A DNA stretch of 64,000 nt from Jiulongibacter sediminis (lineage in GTDB: Bacteria > Bacteroidota > Bacteroidia > Cytophagales > Spirosomataceae). The stretch spans positions 744,001 through 808,000 of the forward strand of contig NZ_LGTQ01000006.1 in NCBI RefSeq assembly GCF_001306455.1. The letters are read 5' to 3'. The notes below the pieces were generated by a model. The model did not search any database, was not told the origin of the DNA, and saw only the letters and a list, made by a program, of their open reading frames with translations. Position numbers and translations under genes: made by a program. This document shows positions 25,834-36,337 of the stretch, piece after piece (position 1 is the stretch's first letter; every line of letters starts with the position of its first letter).

Positions 25834-28236
25834 ATGAGAAGAATTAACAAAGTAGCCGTCTTGGGTGCAGGGATTATGGGAAGCCGTATTGCCATGCATT
25901 TTGCCAATATTGGCTGCAGAGTACTATTACTGGACATGGTTCCGCGTGAACCAAACGATGCAGAAAAGGCAAAAGGTCTTGATACCAGCTCGCCGCTAGT
26001 GCGAAACCGTATTGTTAATGATCTTTTTACGGCTGCTCTGAGAGGTAAACCGGCCTCCACGTATACCAAAGACGTGGCTCAGCGAATTGAGCTGGGCAAC
26101 TTTGATGATGACATGTCAAAAATCAAAGATGTGGACTGGGTCATCGAAGTGGTGGTAGAGCGACTGGAGATCAAGAAACTAATCTATGATAAAGTAGAGG
26201 CTCACCGCAAACCAGGCACTTTGGTGACTTCAAACACTTCGGGTATCCCGATTCATTTAATGTCTGAAGGTCGGGGCGAAGATTTTCAAAAGCACTTCTG
26301 CGGCACGCACTTCTTCAATCCTCCGCGTTACCTTCGACTTCTGGAGATCATCCCGGGACCGAAAACAGATCCTGAGATCATTGATTTCTTAATGCATTAC
26401 GGCGACTTGTATCTGGGCAAGCAAACGGTCCTTTGTAAAGATACCCCAGCCTTTATCGCCAACCGACTGGGCATTTACGCCATGGTGCAAACCATCCGTA
26501 CAGCTCAGGAAATGGGTCTTTCGGTTGAGGCTGTTGATAAACTAACCGGACCGGTAGTGGGTCGCCCAAAATCAGGAACGTTCAGACTCTCTGACGTGGT
26601 GGGTTTAGATACCACCGTCAATGTGTGTAATAACCTAAAAGCGACCTTGAAAAACGACGAGTCGGTGGAGGCTTTTGAACTTCCGGATATCATGGCCAAA
26701 CTGATGGAAAACAAATGGCTGGGCGAAAAATCGGGTCAGGGTTTCTATAAGAAGGTTAAAGAAGGTGGCAAATCAGTGATTCTGGCTCTTGATTTTGAGT
26801 CCATGGAATACAAGCCTTCTGAAAAAGTTAGTTTCGATACCCTAAATACCACGAAAGGCATTGATCGTTTGGCGGATCGTTTTGCAATATTGCTTAAAGG
26901 GAAAGACAAAGCCGGCGAATTTTACAGAAAGACATTCACGGATGGTTTCAAATATGCCACGAATAGAATTCCGGAAATAGCAGACGAACTCTTCAGGGTG
27001 GATGATGCTATCAAAGCTGGGTTCGGTTGGGAAATGGGACTTTTTGAAACCGCAGATGCTGTAGGCGTTAAAGATTTCATAGCTATAGCTGAAGCAGAGG
27101 GAAATAAACCTGCAGACTGGGTATATGAAATGCTGAAGGCTGGTCACGAAAGCTTTTACAAAGTGGAAGGGGGCCAACGTCAGTACTACGATATTGACTC
27201 AAAGTCTTACAAGGCTATCCCGGGTACAGAATCATTTATCATTCTTGACAACATCCGCAAGAATAATGTGGTCTGGAAAAATGCAGGCTCATCCATTTTT
27301 GACCTCGGAGATGGTATTTTGGGGCTGGAATTCCATTCTAAAATGAATACGTTTGGAGCTGAAGTAATCGAGGGTCTTAATAAATCTTACGATTTGGCTG
27401 AAAAGGACTTTAGAGGTTTGGTTGTCGGTAACGACTCCAATCAGGCCTTCTCGGCCGGGGCAAACCTGGCCATGTTGTTCATGTATGCAATAGAGCAGGA
27501 GTGGGATGAGATTTTCATGATCATTGAGCAGTTCCAGCGGACGATGATGCGGGCTCGTTATTCATCTATTCCAGTAGTGACGGCCCCTCATACGCTAGCT
27601 CTTGGAGGAGGTTGTGAGCTTAACCTACATGCTGATAAGATCGTAGCAGCCGCTGAAACTTACATGGGTCTTGTGGAAGTAGGTGTTGGTGTGATCCCTG
27701 GCGGTGGCGGAACTAAAGAAATGGCTCTTCGTTGCTCAGATATGTATCAACCTGGGGATTCTGAACTGAATATCCTGCAAAATGCTTTCATGAACATTGC
27801 ACAGGCTAAGGTTTCAGGCTCAGCACATGAAGCCATGGAAATGAATTACCTGAAACAAGGCAGAGATCAGATTGTACTAAACCGTTCGCGTCTTTTGGCT
27901 GAGGCCAAACAAGCAGCTGTTGAACTGGCTGAAAACGGTTACACCATGCCAACCAAACGTAAAGACATCAAAGTCCAGGGTAAGGCGGGTATCGCTCTTT
28001 TCAAAGCAGGTATAAAAGCCATGAGGCTCGGGAATTATATTTCTGATCATGATGCTCTCATAGCCGAAAAACTGGCCTATGTTATCAGTGGAGGTGACCT
28101 GAGCTACGCTCAAAATGTCACGGAAGAGTATCTTTTAGAACTTGAAAGAGAAGCTTTCGTTAGCCTATGTGGAGAGCGTAAAACACTGGAAAGAATGCAA
28201 GGGCTTTTGACGGGTGGTAAGCCACCAAGAAATTAA
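25834..28236 (+). CDS. 3-hydroxyacyl-CoA dehydrogenase / enoyl-CoA hydratase fusion (FadN-like)
   Basis: An 800-residue bifunctional beta-oxidation enzyme. The dehydrogenase comes first: NAD-binding VLGAGIMGSRIAMHFANIG at about 9-27, catalytic H-F-F-N-P in GTHFFNPPRY. The enoyl-CoA hydratase domain follows in the C-terminal part: ALGGGCELNLHADK and GLVEVGVGVIPGGGGTK, both catalytic Glu present. This order is that of Bacillus FadN and the reverse of E. coli FadB. It converts trans-2-enoyl-CoA to 3-ketoacyl-CoA in two steps. The thiolase gene follows after 69 bases. Two palindromes at its promoter suggest repression when fatty acids are lacking. Confidence 0.95.
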   Translation: MRRINKVAVLGAGIMGSRIAMHFANIGCRVLLLDMVPREPNDAEKAKGLDTSSPLVRNRIVNDLFTAALRGKPASTYTKDVAQRIELGNFDDDMSKIKDVDWVIEVVVERLEIKKLIYDKVEAHRKPGTLVTSNTSGIPIHLMSEGRGEDFQKHFCGTHFFNPPRYLRLLEIIPGPKTDPEIIDFLMHYGDLYLGKQTVLCKDTPAFIANRLGIYAMVQTIRTAQEMGLSVEAVDKLTGPVVGRPKSGTFRLSDVVGLDTTVNVCNNLKATLKNDESVEAFELPDIMAKLMENKWLGEKSGQGFYKKVKEGGKSVILALDFESMEYKPSEKVSFDTLNTTKGIDRLADRFAILLKGKDKAGEFYRKTFTDGFKYATNRIPEIADELFRVDDAIKAGFGWEMGLFETADAVGVKDFIAIAEAEGNKPADWVYEMLKAGHESFYKVEGGQRQYYDIDSKSYKAIPGTESFIILDNIRKNNVVWKNAGSSIFDLGDGILGLEFHSKMNTFGAEVIEGLNKSYDLAEKDFRGLVVGNDSNQAFSAGANLAMLFMYAIEQEWDEIFMIIEQFQRTMMRARYSSIPVVTAPHTLALGGGCELNLHADKIVAAAETYMGLVEVGVGVIPGGGGTKEMALRCSDMYQPGDSELNILQNAFMNIAQAKVSGSAHEAMEMNYLKQGRDQIVLNRSRLLAEAKQAAVELAENGYTMPTKRKDIKVQGKAGIALFKAGIKAMRLGNYISDHDALIAEKLAYVISGGDLSYAQNVTEEYLLELEREAFVSLCGERKTLERMQGLLTGGKPPRN

Positions 28237-28275
28237 GTTCAAAACCAGGAAGTAATTCTTCTGGCTTTAAATCTT

Positions 28276-28297
28276 AAGTCTTCCATCTTAAATCTTA
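28276..28297. repeat. Short dispersed intergenic repeat, copy 1
   Basis: A 22-base stretch reading AAGTCTTCC followed by ATCTTAAATCTTA. An inverted, slightly longer and diverged copy occurs at 40925-40954. Both lie just outside coding regions. Confidence 0.45.
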
Positions 28298-28305
28298 CAA
28301 ATAAA

Positions 28306-29484
28306 ATGAACGCATACATAATCAAAGGATATAGAACAGCAGTCGGTAAGGCTGGTCGGGGTGGATTCAGATTCACGAGACCTGATGATCTGGCGGCTGA
28401 AAATATTAAGTACTTACTTTCTCAGGTGCCTGAGTTAGATCCATCTAGGGTTGATGACCTCATTGTGGGTAATGCTGTTCCGGAAGCGGAGCAGGGCATG
28501 CAGATGGCTCGTTATATCGCTTTGCTTTCTATGGGTAAAGTGGTGCCAGGTGTCACAGTGAATCGTTACTGTGGTTCGGGCATTGAAACCATAGCAATGG
28601 CGGCGGCTAAAATCAATGCAGGAATGGCGAATTGCATCATTGCTGGGGGAACAGAGTCTATGTCGTTGGTGCCAACTATGGGTTATAAAACAGCCCTCAA
28701 TTATGATATTGCCCAAAACAACCCGGATTATTATTTAGGCATGGGTCTGACGGCCGAGCAGGTCGCTCAGGATTTCAAGATCTCTCGTGAAGATCAGGAC
28801 GAATTCTCCTACAAATCACATATGAAAGCACTTAATGCTCAGGAGAAAGGTCTTTTTGATGAGGAAATTGTGCCAATCACCGTCAAAGAAACGTATTTTG
28901 ATGAAGGTTCAGGCAAAAAGAGAACTAAAGAAACTGTAGTGAAAAAGGACGAAGGTCCCCGAGCTGGTACATCTATTGAGGCTCTTGCGAAATTACGACC
29001 GGTTTTCGCGGCAGGTGGCTCGGTAACGGCCGGTAACTCCTCTCAAACTTCTGACGGAGCTGCCTTTGTGATTGTGATGTCTGAAAAAATGGTAAAAGAG
29101 TTGAATTTGGAACCGGTGGCTCAAATGCTTTCTTACGCCGTGGCAGGTTGCGATCCTCGCATCATGGGTATCGGGCCTGTTTACGCCGTGCCGAAAGCTT
29201 TGGAGCAGGCCAATTTAAAATTGAAAGACATTGATCAAGTTGAGCTCAATGAAGCCTTTGCTTCGCAATCATTGGCGGTGGTGAAAGAATTGGGGATTGA
29301 CCCCGAAATTTTGAATCCTAATGGCGGAGCTATTGCTCTTGGTCATGCTTTGGGTTCTACCGGTGCCCGTCTCTCAGTACAGCTTTTCAATGAAATGAGA
29401 AGACGCAAGCAAAAATACGGCATGGTCACCGCTTGTGTAGGTGGAGGCCAGGGTGTGGCCGGGATTTACGAGCTGTTGAAATAG
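28306..29484 (+). CDS. fadA: Acetyl-CoA acyltransferase (3-ketoacyl-CoA thiolase)
   Basis: A 392-residue thiolase that cleaves 3-ketoacyl-CoA to acetyl-CoA and a shortened acyl-CoA. The nucleophilic Cys89 lies in NRYCGSGIETIAM, the catalytic His in GGAIALGHALGSTGAR and the second Cys in TACVGGGQG near the end. It completes the cycle with the upstream FadN-like protein. The gap between them (28237-28305) contains an AATCTTA-rich intergenic repeat and no new promoter match, so cotranscription is likely. A bidirectional terminator follows at 29504-29537. Confidence 0.96.
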   Translation: MNAYIIKGYRTAVGKAGRGGFRFTRPDDLAAENIKYLLSQVPELDPSRVDDLIVGNAVPEAEQGMQMARYIALLSMGKVVPGVTVNRYCGSGIETIAMAAAKINAGMANCIIAGGTESMSLVPTMGYKTALNYDIAQNNPDYYLGMGLTAEQVAQDFKISREDQDEFSYKSHMKALNAQEKGLFDEEIVPITVKETYFDEGSGKKRTKETVVKKDEGPRAGTSIEALAKLRPVFAAGGSVTAGNSSQTSDGAAFVIVMSEKMVKELNLEPVAQMLSYAVAGCDPRIMGIGPVYAVPKALEQANLKLKDIDQVELNEAFASQSLAVVKELGIDPEILNPNGGAIALGHALGSTGARLSVQLFNEMRRRKQKYGMVTACVGGGQGVAGIYELLK

Positions 29485-29503
29485 AAATAGTCCTTTTGAA
29501 TAA

Positions 29504-29542
29504 AAAAGCTCACCCTTCTCTCGAGAGGTGAGCTTTTCTTTT
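29504..29542. terminator. Bidirectional intrinsic terminator
   Basis: AAAAGCTCACC (29504-29514) pairs perfectly with GGTGAGCTTTT (29527-29537), flanked by A and T runs, between the convergent thiolase and T9SS-substrate genes. Confidence 0.88.
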
Positions 29543-29554
29543 TTTGAAATCTAT

Positions 29555-32398
29555 TTAACGAATTAACTCAATGTAACCTTTATAATTTTTGACTTCGCCA
29601 GTTTCTTGCAGGCGATTGAATTCCACATTGATGCTGTAGTAATAAGTGCCCGGTGAAACGGCGTTTCCGTTATCGGCCACACCATCCCAGCTAAGGCTTT
29701 GGCCACCGCCCTGTGCTATTCTGATGCCCTGGCGGTTATAGATTTCGTAATCAATGTTTTTAATAAACGCCGGGCAATTCATAGGCTCAAAGGTATCATT
29801 GACCCCATCGTTATTCGGCGAGAAGACATTCGGGAATGAAATCTTATCACAATTGTCTGCACAAATGATATTGCTTGGCTCACTTTCCACTTCCAGAATA
29901 CTCACTGCTGTCACGTAATAACAGCCGGCGAAGCCTTCAGTAGCGTTTTTGACGTGTTGATAAGAGGTCTTATCACCAGCCACAAATCCTATTTGCTCAA
30001 AAGAGCCATCTTCATATCTGGAGAAATAAATATTATACCTGATAATGTCTGTTCTGCAGTTTGCCGTTGAGTTTGACCAACTCAATGTGTTTGTGAAAGC
30101 ATTAACACCGCAGAAATCTTCCTGATTCGCCGCTTCACAACCAATATTATCAAGATTCATGACCAAGGCACATGGAGGTGTTCTATCTGCCGGAGCTATG
30201 CAATATTCCTGAGAGAAATTATTAAGCAACCCAAATTGTGATGCTTCATTGGCGTAAATTCCGACGGTTTCTACTTTATAGCAGTATTGAACATTATTCT
30301 CTAGAGTTATACTTTGGTCGCCATCGGCCAAATAATTGTCAGTGCCGTCATCAATAAAATCAAACGTGTTAGGGCCGGTGACCTCTACTTCGGCAATGAC
30401 ATTAAATACACCTGGGTTGTCTTTGTCTTCACGATAAATCAGATGGGTTTGGTTTTCATTTGACCACGGCGTATTGGCCTCCCAAAAGAGGTGGATTTCC
30501 TGATCGTCTGGTGTTCCGGTCGTTCTCACCGAAGACGCTGCCGGGGCTTCTCCCATTTTCTGGTCGCCTTCATAATAAAAAGCCAGTTTGTACTTATAGA
30601 CTTGGCCAGACGTATTCAGATTGGTGTCTGTGAACAGTGTATCGGCTGAGCCGTCAAAAGTTGTTGTGGTTCTGTACACTTCCTCAAAGTTATCACCACC
30701 CAGTCCCGTAGTTCTGGAAATAACATATTGATAAGGCCCCGCGAACTCACTTGTGTCTAATCCAATAGGTGTACTCCATTCTACCTGAATTTGACCTGTC
30801 GCTTCATCCGTTTCGGTAACACTCACTTTGGTGATAACCGGTACTCTTTTCGGAAGCTCTGAGCCAATACAAAACTCAGTAGACGGAGCACTCAGCATGG
30901 TGTTAAAATTTGAAACCTCAATATCTGAAACCAGACGGTAAGAGTAGATCTGACCTTGTTCGGCATCAGTATCCAGAAAAGTAGTATCTGTTAGACCCAC
31001 TTCACCAATAAGCTCATAACGCCAGTCTTCAGGAATACCCTGCTGGCATTCACCGGGGTTTAGACCACTACATCCGTCTTTTCGATAAATGTAAATTTTT
31101 CCACCCCTAACGCAGTCGGCGTAAGGCAACCAGCTCAGTTGAACTCCTTCTTCGTTTTCTTCACCCTGCAAGCCTCTGGGTCTCGGAGGGTTAACATTTA
31201 TTTTGACGGTTTGAATATCAACCAGTTGTGTAATAAACCTTCCGGGAGCATCCTCCACTTTAAATAAGACATCATAGGCCTGTTCGCGTACATGATCACA
31301 GTTCGTCAACCAACTGAAGGTCCCCCTTATCGGAGAAGGTCTCGGACTTTGAGCTGAAAAAGTGGCAGCTTCGTCAGCTACAAATTGTTGAAAGTTTCCT
31401 GCCGGATCAATATTATAGACCCCACCCGAACTACTTAATGTTAGCGTTTGGTCTACATCTTCATCTGTACCAATGACATCAAACTCAAAAGGCTCTCCGG
31501 CCTCTATACACAGGTCGCCGGGCACCTCAAGCTCCGGCCTGTTATTATCGGTGTCTACAACTATTATCTGCATGTCCCTGACAATTTCACCTATTCGTAG
31601 AAAATTGCCATCGGGGGCTTTTCGCCACTCTTCCACAACGAATGCAACGTTATACTGTCCCTCCCTTTGAGGAGCATCCCAAATTAAGTCCCCCGTTCGC
31701 GGGTCAATTCTAAAAGTGGCTGGTCCCGTGCCAGCTTCATTCCTAATCGGGGAGTTACCTACGGTGCTTGGGTCTCTGTATCCATCAATAGGAGCACCAA
31801 TTCCGTTTGCTTCCATTCTATCTTCCATCGGAATAGTCAAACGGTAAGAAAGGCTGTCGCCATCAATATCAAAGGCTCCCGGGTTATGAATATATCGTAC
31901 ACCCGTTGCTGCTGAATCCACAGGAATATTAAGCAAGACCGGAGTACTGTTTAAGCCGAAGTCCGGATTGATTACCAGAGTGGTCTGTACAAAGAAAGTG
32001 ATGGCGTCAGAAGGCTGTGGAAGGTTAATGGTTGCCTCATTTCTATTTGGGATACCACAGCTCACACGATACAGGCCAGGCCCTGGAAACGTAACTTCTG
32101 TTACGTAGGTATTTCTAACAGTAGAGGGGCTGATAAGAACTTTTTCTCTACGGGCTACTTTGTAGCTTACCACACCATTATTGATAAAACCCGGAAAGAA
32201 ATCAACGTCTTCCTGAGCCTCATTGGCACTTCTACCATTGATTTCGTCTGTGTAAGTGGTAAGAGTTACGCGATAGGTCAGGGAGGTGTTTGATATTCTT
32301 TCAGCAGTAATTTCACCTGCTCTCAGGTGCGTGGCAAAAGCCCGTTGAGCTATGATGAAACTCAGGAGTGTAAAAATTAGAGCAGAAATCTTCTTCAT
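29555..32398 (-). CDS. Large surface/secreted protein with T9SS type B sorting domain
   Basis: A 947-residue protein with a signal peptide (MKKISALIFTLLSFIIAQRAFA) and an extended beta-rich body. The body includes cadherin/PKD-like and fibronectin-III-like segments (ENEEGVQLSWLPYADCVRGG; TTGTPDDQEIHLFWEAN). It ends in the gliding-motility-associated C-terminal domain: NVFSPNNDGVNDTFEP about 95 residues from the end, then YEIYNRQGIRIAQGG, SLSWDG, and a final KGYIELIR. Such C-termini are the type B signal for export by the type IX system. The protein is probably an adhesin or matrix protein; no catalytic domain is visible. A PorT-like T9SS protein is encoded at 17.1 kb. Confidence 0.92.
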   Translation of the reverse strand: MKKISALIFTLLSFIIAQRAFATHLRAGEITAERISNTSLTYRVTLTTYTDEINGRSANEAQEDVDFFPGFINNGVVSYKVARREKVLISPSTVRNTYVTEVTFPGPGLYRVSCGIPNRNEATINLPQPSDAITFFVQTTLVINPDFGLNSTPVLLNIPVDSAATGVRYIHNPGAFDIDGDSLSYRLTIPMEDRMEANGIGAPIDGYRDPSTVGNSPIRNEAGTGPATFRIDPRTGDLIWDAPQREGQYNVAFVVEEWRKAPDGNFLRIGEIVRDMQIIVVDTDNNRPELEVPGDLCIEAGEPFEFDVIGTDEDVDQTLTLSSSGGVYNIDPAGNFQQFVADEAATFSAQSPRPSPIRGTFSWLTNCDHVREQAYDVLFKVEDAPGRFITQLVDIQTVKINVNPPRPRGLQGEENEEGVQLSWLPYADCVRGGKIYIYRKDGCSGLNPGECQQGIPEDWRYELIGEVGLTDTTFLDTDAEQGQIYSYRLVSDIEVSNFNTMLSAPSTEFCIGSELPKRVPVITKVSVTETDEATGQIQVEWSTPIGLDTSEFAGPYQYVISRTTGLGGDNFEEVYRTTTTFDGSADTLFTDTNLNTSGQVYKYKLAFYYEGDQKMGEAPAASSVRTTGTPDDQEIHLFWEANTPWSNENQTHLIYREDKDNPGVFNVIAEVEVTGPNTFDFIDDGTDNYLADGDQSITLENNVQYCYKVETVGIYANEASQFGLLNNFSQEYCIAPADRTPPCALVMNLDNIGCEAANQEDFCGVNAFTNTLSWSNSTANCRTDIIRYNIYFSRYEDGSFEQIGFVAGDKTSYQHVKNATEGFAGCYYVTAVSILEVESEPSNIICADNCDKISFPNVFSPNNDGVNDTFEPMNCPAFIKNIDYEIYNRQGIRIAQGGGQSLSWDGVADNGNAVSPGTYYYSINVEFNRLQETGEVKNYKGYIELIR

Positions 32399-32591
32399 GA
32401 ATGGGTCTTTAGCTGAGGCTTAAGGATCGTCTAAATAACGAAATTTAAGAATACAATATTCTTTCAGTGTGGTTTTGATTAGTTTCTAAACTATTTCCAG
32501 CTCAATTTAGTTTAATATGTGTATCGACATTTAATTATTTTGTAGTTTAGTTTTTTACTTGAATAAACTGTCTGACTAATTGAATTTTTTA

Positions 32592-32622
32592 TTGGTTCTA
32601 AATAGTTTGATACTTACTTTTG
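32592..32622 (+). promoter_or_regulatory. Predicted promoter of sdhCAB
   Basis: TTG at 32592-32594, 20 bases, then TACTTTTG at 32615-32622, followed by GCAGC. An exact phylum-type match with a leader of about 60 bases before sdhC. The rest of the 289-base gap to the T9SS-substrate gene is AT-rich and shows nothing further. Confidence 0.65.
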
Positions 32623-32687
32623 GCAGCGATTTTTGTACTATTCTAAGTACGTGTCAATAATCACAAAGATTAATCAAAATTAAATTT

Positions 32688-33467
32688 ATGTCTTGGCTCA
32701 CTAAAACGTTAAGCAGCTCGATAGGCAAGAAAGTACTAATGGCCATCACCGGCTTATTTCTTTGTTCATTTTTGATCATTCACCTGATGGGTAACCTTCA
32801 GCTCTTCAAAGATGACGGAGGATATGCTTTCAACACCTACACCGTTTTTATGACGACGAATCCGCTCATCAAAACGGTATCTTATGTTCTGTATTTCTCC
32901 ATTTTGTTTCATGCTGTTTGGGGTATCTACCTTGAATACCAAAACAAAAAAGCAAGACCACAGGGTTATGCGATGTCAAAAAATCAGGGTTCACTTGCCA
33001 GCCGAAACATGGCAATCCTTGGTACCATCATTTTTGTTTACATTGCTGTTCACCTTGGCGATTTCTGGTATGAGTACAAATTTGGTCATCTGCCTTACGT
33101 GACATACACGGAGAGCCTTTCGACCGGTGAGGTTACGGCTATCGAGACTTTGCCTGATAGCTACACACAGGAGGTAAAAATGCTGGAGACGTTTAATGAA
33201 GCTGAAGGTACCAAGAGCATTACAGTTAAAGACCTTTATGTAGAGGCTGAAGAGGCTTTCTCAAAACCTTTGTTGGTTATTTTTTATGTTATCTCAATGG
33301 TGGTACTAGGTTTTCATCTCTTACATGGTTTCCAAAGTGGTTTCCAAACATTGGGGCTTAACCATCCAAAATACAATCCGTTAATTAAGAAAGTAGGCAT
33401 TTGGGTTTTCGCTATCCTGATTCCTTTCGCGTTTGCGGTTATTCCTGTTTATTTTCTGATTAAATAA
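32688..33467 (+). CDS. sdhC: Succinate dehydrogenase cytochrome b subunit (B-type)
   Basis: A 259-residue inner membrane protein with five predicted helices, as in the B-type (Wolinella/Bacillus-like) enzymes that carry two haems in one polypeptide. Haem-ligand His candidates sit in FLIIHLMGN, ILFHAVWG, IAVHLGDFW and VLGFHLLHGFQSG. An extended hydrophilic insertion at about 138-185 separates helices 3 and 4. It anchors SdhAB and passes electrons to menaquinone. It is the first gene of sdhCAB with its own promoter; sdhA starts 21 bases downstream. Confidence 0.94.
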   Translation: MSWLTKTLSSSIGKKVLMAITGLFLCSFLIIHLMGNLQLFKDDGGYAFNTYTVFMTTNPLIKTVSYVLYFSILFHAVWGIYLEYQNKKARPQGYAMSKNQGSLASRNMAILGTIIFVYIAVHLGDFWYEYKFGHLPYVTYTESLSTGEVTAIETLPDSYTQEVKMLETFNEAEGTKSITVKDLYVEAEEAFSKPLLVIFYVISMVVLGFHLLHGFQSGFQTLGLNHPKYNPLIKKVGIWVFAILIPFAFAVIPVYFLIK

Positions 33468-33487
33468 TTCTCAAAAATTAAGATATC

Positions 33488-35503
33488 ATGGCTAAATCAA
33501 GCGTAAAGTTAGATGCCAAAATTCCGGAAGGACCAATAGCTAATAAGTGGACTTCCTATAAAGATCACATTGATCTTGTAAACCCTGCCAACAAACGGAA
33601 TATTGATGTTATAGTAGTAGGTACAGGTCTTGCTGGCGGGTCGGCTGCGGCCACTCTTGCTGAGTTAGGTTATAACGTTAAAGCATTTTGTTATCAGGAC
33701 TCTCCAAGAAGAGCTCACTCTATTGCTGCTCAGGGTGGTATTAACGCTGCCAAGAACTATCAGGGTGATGGTGATTCTACTTACCGTTTATTTTACGATA
33801 CAGTAAAAGGCGGTGACTACCGTAGCCGTGAGGCCAATGTTTACCGTTTGGCGGAGGTTTCAGCCAATATTATTGACCAATGTGTGGCTCAGGGTGTACC
33901 TTTTGCCCGGGATTACGGCGGGTTATTGGATAACCGTTCTTTTGGTGGTGTATTGGTTTCAAGAACATTCTATGCCAAAGGCCAGACAGGTCAGCAGCTT
34001 CTATTGGGAGCATATTCTGCAATGAACCGCCAGATTGCCAGAGGAAAGATTGAAATGTACAATCGTCACGAGATGCTTGACATTGTAATTGTAGACGGTA
34101 AGGCTCGTGGAATTATTGCCCGTAACCTGGTGACCGGAGAAATTGAAAGACATTCAGCTCACGCTGTAGTGATAGGAAGTGGAGGTTACGGAAACGTGTA
34201 TTTCCTTTCCACAAATGCTATGGGTTCAAACGTAACGGCGGCCTGGAAAATACATAAAAAGGGAGCCTATTTTGCTAACCCTTGCTTTACGCAAATTCAC
34301 CCGACTTGTATTCCAAGATCAGGTGATTATCAGTCAAAATTGACTTTGATGTCGGAGTCGTTGAGAAACGACGGTCGTATCTGGGTTCCTAAAAAACTGG
34401 AAGATGCTCAGGCCATCAGAGAAGGTAAATTAAAGCCGACTCAACTTTCTGAAGAAGACAGAGATTACTATTTGGAGAGAAGATACCCTGCTTTTGGTAA
34501 CCTTGTGCCGCGTGACGTGGCTTCCAGAGCAGCGAAAGAAAGATGTGATGCTGGTTTTGGTGTAAACAAAACAGGTGAAGCAGTTTATCTTGATTTCAAA
34601 TCGGCCATTGAGCGTTACGGAAAAGAGCAGGCGAAAATCCACGGTATTCAGGATCCATCTCAGGAGAAAATTCTTGAGCTTGGCGAAGAAGTGGTAGCCA
34701 ATAAATATGGAAACCTTTTCCAGATGTATGAGAAGATCGTTGACGAGAACCCATACAAAACACCAATGATGATTTATCCGGCCACACACTATACGATGGG
34801 TGGTATCTGGGTTGATTATAATTTGATGACAACCATTCCTGGATGTTACGCTATCGGAGAAGCTAACTTCTCAGATCACGGTGCTAACCGACTTGGTGCT
34901 TCAGCTCTTATGCAAGGTCTGGCTGATGGTTATTTTGTATTGCCTTACACCATAGGGGATTACCTATCTAGTGATATCCGGACAGGAAAAATCTCTACTG
35001 ATCTTCCTGAATTTGAAGAAGCAGAGAAAAGTGTTAGAGAGCAACTTTCGTTCTTTGTGAATAACAAAGGATCACACTCAGTAGATTATTACCACAAGAA
35101 GTTGGGTAAAGTGATGTGGGATAAAGTAGGTATGTCAAGAAACGCCGAAGGATTGAAAGAAGCGATGGCTGAGATCAAGGCCATCAGAGAAGATTTCTGG
35201 AAAAATGTAAGTGTGCCGGGCGGCATGGACGAAATGAACCCTGAGCTGGAGAAAGCTAGCCGAGTGGCTGACTTCCTGGAGCTGGGAGAGTTATTTGCCA
35301 AAGATGCTTTGGAAAGAAATGAGTCGTGTGGAGGTCACTTTAGAGAAGAATACCAGACCGAAGACGGAGAGGCACTCAGAGACGACAAAAACTACGCTTA
35401 TGTAGCAGCCTGGGAGTACAAAGGCGAGCCTTCTGAGGCGGTATTACACAAAGAAGATTTAGAATTTAAAGACATTGAGCTTAAAACACGCTCATACAAA
35501 TAA
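33488..35503 (+). CDS. sdhA: Succinate dehydrogenase flavoprotein subunit
   Basis: This 671-residue FAD protein oxidises succinate to fumarate in the citric acid cycle. It has a Rossmann motif [19 protein letters not shown] near 43-61, the flavin-linking His in [15 protein letters not shown], the dicarboxylate-binding HPT in [15 protein letters not shown], the active-site region [12 protein letters not shown], and a FAD-binding [18 protein letters not shown]. Its size is that of B-type (Bacteroides-like) SdhA/FrdA. It is the middle gene of sdhCAB with 20- and 9-base gaps. Fumarate reductase activity in the reverse direction is possible but not decidable from sequence. Confidence 0.97.
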   Translation: MAKSSVKLDAKIPEGPIANKWTSYKDHIDLVNPANKRNIDVIVVGTGLAGGSAAATLAELGYNVKAFCYQDSPRRAHSIAAQGGINAAKNYQGDGDSTYRLFYDTVKGGDYRSREANVYRLAEVSANIIDQCVAQGVPFARDYGGLLDNRSFGGVLVSRTFYAKGQTGQQLLLGAYSAMNRQIARGKIEMYNRHEMLDIVIVDGKARGIIARNLVTGEIERHSAHAVVIGSGGYGNVYFLSTNAMGSNVTAAWKIHKKGAYFANPCFTQIHPTCIPRSGDYQSKLTLMSESLRNDGRIWVPKKLEDAQAIREGKLKPTQLSEEDRDYYLERRYPAFGNLVPRDVASRAAKERCDAGFGVNKTGEAVYLDFKSAIERYGKEQAKIHGIQDPSQEKILELGEEVVANKYGNLFQMYEKIVDENPYKTPMMIYPATHYTMGGIWVDYNLMTTIPGCYAIGEANFSDHGANRLGASALMQGLADGYFVLPYTIGDYLSSDIRTGKISTDLPEFEEAEKSVREQLSFFVNNKGSHSVDYYHKKLGKVMWDKVGMSRNAEGLKEAMAEIKAIREDFWKNVSVPGGMDEMNPELEKASRVADFLELGELFAKDALERNESCGGHFREEYQTEDGEALRDDKNYAYVAAWEYKGEPSEAVLHKEDLEFKDIELKTRSYK

Positions 35504-35512
35504 GATTAAACC

Positions 35513-36265
35513 ATGGATTTAAAACTTAAAGTCTGGAGACAAAAAAACGCCGAAGACAAAGGTGGTTTAGTAGAATATCAATTGAACGATATTGAAGGAC
35601 ACATGTCTTTCCTTGAGATGATGGATATTCTGAATGAGCAACTCATCTCAGAAGGGCAGGAGCCTGTATCTTTTGATCATGACTGTCGCGAAGGTATTTG
35701 CGGAGCCTGTTCAATGCACATCAATGGAGAGCCGCATGGCCCTGATGCCGGTACCACTACCTGCCAGTTGCACATGCGGAAATTCAACGATGGTGATACT
35801 ATCTTCATTGAGCCTTTCAGAGCTAAAGCATTCCCGGTGATTAAAGATCTTGTGGTTGATCGTTCTGCATTTGACAGAATTCAGCACGCTGGTGGATATA
35901 TTTCGGTGAATACTTCTGGTAATACGCAGGATGCTAACAGTATTCCGGTACCTAAGGTTAATGCTGATAAGGCCTTTGACGCAGCCACTTGCATCGGTTG
36001 TGGTGCTTGTGTGGCAGCTTGTAAAAATGCTTCAGCCATGCTTTTTGTTTCTGCTAAGGTGTCTCAGTTTGCTTTGTTGCCTCAGGGTGAGGTAGAAGCT
36101 AAGGACAGAGCTCTTAATATGGTGAAGCAAATGGATGCCGAAGGTTTTGGCAACTGTACCAACACAGGTGCTTGCGAAGCGGAATGCCCGAAAGGAATTT
36201 CACTTGAGAACATTGCAAGATTGAACAGAGAGTACCTTAGTGCCAGTGTTACTACTGATCACTAG
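35513..36265 (+). CDS. sdhB: Succinate dehydrogenase iron-sulfur subunit
   Basis: A 250-residue protein that relays electrons from SdhA to SdhC. Ligands for three clusters are visible: the [2Fe-2S] set in [15 protein letters not shown] with a later TTTCQL; the [4Fe-4S] set in [13 protein letters not shown]; and the [3Fe-4S] set in [14 protein letters not shown]. It is the last gene of sdhCAB, closed by a strong terminator at 36286-36319. Confidence 0.97.
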   Translation: MDLKLKVWRQKNAEDKGGLVEYQLNDIEGHMSFLEMMDILNEQLISEGQEPVSFDHDCREGICGACSMHINGEPHGPDAGTTTCQLHMRKFNDGDTIFIEPFRAKAFPVIKDLVVDRSAFDRIQHAGGYISVNTSGNTQDANSIPVPKVNADKAFDAATCIGCGACVAACKNASAMLFVSAKVSQFALLPQGEVEAKDRALNMVKQMDAEGFGNCTNTGACEAECPKGISLENIARLNREYLSASVTTDH

Positions 36266-36285
36266 GTTAGATGGTCTTTTAAATG

Positions 36286-36319
36286 AAAGCCCCGAATCTG
36301 AAAAGATTCGGGGCTTTTT
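36286..36319. terminator. Strong bidirectional terminator after sdhB
   Basis: A 14-bp perfect stem (36286-36299 with 36304-36317, arm AAAGCCCCGAATCT) with a GAAA loop and a T-run. It separates sdhB from the convergent gene at 36338. Confidence 0.92.
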
Positions 36320-36337
36320 GTTGTACTCAATTTTAAC

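Noticed and set aside
32644-32654. TAAGTACGTGT shared by the leaders of sdhC and the M48 gene (53563-53573)
   Set aside because: An 11-base match between two places in 64 kb is expected many times by chance, and it is not palindromic.
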